Origin: Armatimonadota bacterium
GTDB taxonomy: Bacteria; Armatimonadota; Zipacnadia; Zipacnadales; UBA11051
Reading direction: 5' to 3'
DNA: 34,016 nt
NCBI GenBank assembly: GCA_013178155.1
Contig: JABLXH010000013.1
Span: 1-34,016, forward strand
Shown here: positions 32,968-34,016 of the stretch, in pieces
Position numbering within the stretch: the stretch's first letter is position 1
Layout: the number at the start of each line of letters is the position of its first letter
The notes under the pieces: model-generated
The model's database searches: none
Seen by the model: only the letters and a program-made list of their open reading frames with translations
Told to the model about the DNA's origin: nothing
Made by a program: the position numbers and the translations under genes

Positions 32968-34016
32968 TTACGGACCCACAGAAGCGTTGAGGCTGCTCAA
33001 GACCGTGGTCTTCACGACAAAGTCGTCGAAATCGGCGGCACAGCCAAAGGACCACAGGCCGGGCGCCCCGCTGGTCAGCGGCCCGTCCATGTCCAGGGCC
33101 GATACCATCCATCCCGGCGGCTCCGGCTCACCGTCAGCCCAGAGCTTCCCTTGCAGTTGTGCGGCTCCCTTGACTGACTCCGCCGCCAGAACCAGACGGT
33201 ACCAACGTCCCCGGCGGGCCGGAACGGGGGTCGAAGCCAGGTTCTGGACGCGCCCCCCGATCTGCTGCTTGGCGAGGTACAGCTTGTCATCCAGCAGGCG
33301 CAGCCGATAGTTTCCGCCGCGCACACCGAAGTAGGCCACGACGCCCAGACCCCACTTGCCCGGTCCGGGATGGGCCAAGGCCCGAGCACTCACCGTGTAC
33401 CCCGACCAGCGCAGGAACGCAAAAGCGTTCCCGTCGTAGTCCGGGCCAACCCGCTGCACCATCTGCCTCAGCACTGGCAGGCGGTCCACGGTGTCGCGGA
33501 CCCACACACCCCCCTCGGCTGCCCAGAAGGCTGGCAGGCGGCCTTGGTCCGTGTCGGCAAAGTCCGTCCCGTAGATGAGATCGCCCACAGTCTCCGCCTG
33601 CGCGTCGTAGCGCCGCACGGCGGCAAATGCGAAGCGCCCGGCACAACCGCCGGTCCACACTCCGATTGATCCCCCCGGCAACGGGTCAGAGCTGTCTGTA
33701 ACCTGCAGGGCCCATTCACGGGGCTCCTCGGCGTCGCTGGGCCATAGACGGCCGTGCAGGCGGGTTGCCTCGCGTCCGCTGCTCAGGGTCAGGCGCAGGG
33801 AATACCAGCGCCCGCGGCTCACGTTAGCTTTGGCGAAGCCCAGGGGGATGCCCCGACCATCGGTGAGCTTCTCCAGGCGCAGCCCCTGCTCCCCTGCATG
33901 GAGGCGGTAGCAGTCGCCCTGGTCGTTGACGTAAGCCAGAAGACCTATCCCCCACGCTCCCTTGCCCTCTTCGGCCTGGAACTTCACCAGCACGCTGTAG
34001 TCGGCCCAGACCGCCA
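32968..34016 (-). CDS. LamG/DUF1080-like multidomain protein, 5' partial
   Basis: The frame is open through the right edge (upstream codons read AVWADY in the same frame), so the true start is outside the window and the GTG at 33993 is not a start. At least two copies of a sandwich module are visible: one opens WADYSVLVKF...GIGLLAY and the other YTVSARA...GLGVVAYFG, each followed by RGRWYxLxL and a closing FxxFVVKT-like segment. This resembles the LamG/DUF1080-type modules of the 1303-aa protein at 1935-5846, where WTDYACKASVQ opens a repeat. It likely binds glycans or other surfaces outside the cytoplasm, though export cannot be checked here. It leads the minus-strand run with the DUF362, MttB-like and glycosidase-like genes. 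Confidence 0.75.
   Translation of the reverse strand, partial: AVWADYSVLVKFQAEEGKGAWGIGLLAYVNDQGDCYRLHAGEQGLRLEKLTDGRGIPLGFAKANVSRGRWYSLRLTLSSGREATRLHGRLWPSDAEEPREWALQVTDSSDPLPGGSIGVWTGGCAGRFAFAAVRRYDAQAETVGDLIYGTDFADTDQGRLPAFWAAEGGVWVRDTVDRLPVLRQMVQRVGPDYDGNAFAFLRWSGYTVSARALAHPGPGKWGLGVVAYFGVRGGNYRLRLLDDKLYLAKQQIGGRVQNLASTPVPARRGRWYRLVLAAESVKGAAQLQGKLWADGEPEPPGWMVSALDMDGPLTSGAPGLWSFGCAADFDDFVVKTTVLSSLNASVGP

Noticed and set aside
1-34016. CRISPR array, tRNA/rRNA genes, insertion sequences or prophage
   Set aside because: I found no regularly spaced repeats, no tRNA-like cloverleaf, no transposase or integrase and no terminal inverted repeats with target duplications. Base composition looks even throughout.

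Overview
The window comes from the chromosome of a GC-rich (about 65% by eye) bacterium with two membranes. Evidence for the envelope is a pair of outer-membrane-type beta-barrel proteins, several Sec signal peptides, a Tat/lipobox protein and one PEP-CTERM-type sorting tail. Anaerobic life is suggested by a glycyl radical enzyme and by HydF, the GTPase that matures [FeFe]-hydrogenase. Many large secreted carbohydrate-active-type proteins (DUF4838, TIM-barrel glycosidase-like, LamG-like, CBM and discoidin modules), URO-D and MttB families, DUF362 and PEP-CTERM together resemble genomes of Armatimonadota, Hydrogenedentota, Lentisphaerota or Planctomycetota. I lean towards Armatimonadota, but no phylogenetic marker is present to settle it. 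I saw no rRNA, tRNA, IS element, phage gene or CRISPR array.

Layout. (1) 1-1880, plus strand: two tandem paralogous beta-barrel proteins, the first cut by the window edge, ending at a bidirectional terminator. (2) 1935-10381: two very large secreted multidomain proteins transcribed divergently from about 5.85-6.03 kb. (3) 10390-14617, minus strand: alpha/beta hydrolase, secreted discoidin protein and secreted DUF4838 protein, tightly packed. (4) 14749-15372, minus: a PEP-CTERM-like exported protein, flanked by strong hairpins. (5) 15671-18086: two different URO-D-superfamily methyltransferase-like proteins, divergent. (6) 18143-19061, minus: an 89-aa unknown protein overlapping a putative PD-(D/E)XK/winged-helix protein. 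(7) 19115-24463: an amidohydrolase plus Gfo/Idh/MocA oxidoreductase, divergent from an esterase-like hydrolase plus a divergent glycyl radical enzyme. (8) 24483-28152, minus: hydF-gnd-zwf, an unusual combination of hydrogenase maturation with the oxidative pentose phosphate pathway. (9) 28280-34016, minus: secreted glycosidase-like protein, MttB-family methyltransferase, Tat-exported DUF362 lipoprotein and a LamG-like protein running off the right edge.

A plausible reading is saccharolytic scavenging of complex, probably substituted, polysaccharides. Secreted proteins bind and cut glycans, esterases remove acyl groups, and cytoplasmic enzymes (Gfo/Idh/MocA, amidohydrolase, glycyl radical lyase, G6PDH/6PGDH) process the products. 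URO-D and MttB proteins may handle methyl groups. This pathway is inference: no transporter, sugar kinase, corrinoid protein, GRE activase or HydE/HydG is in the window. The most interesting targets are the glycyl radical enzyme with an altered cysteine loop in its divergent catabolic island, the hydF-gnd-zwf operon, and the nuclease-like/winged-helix pair.
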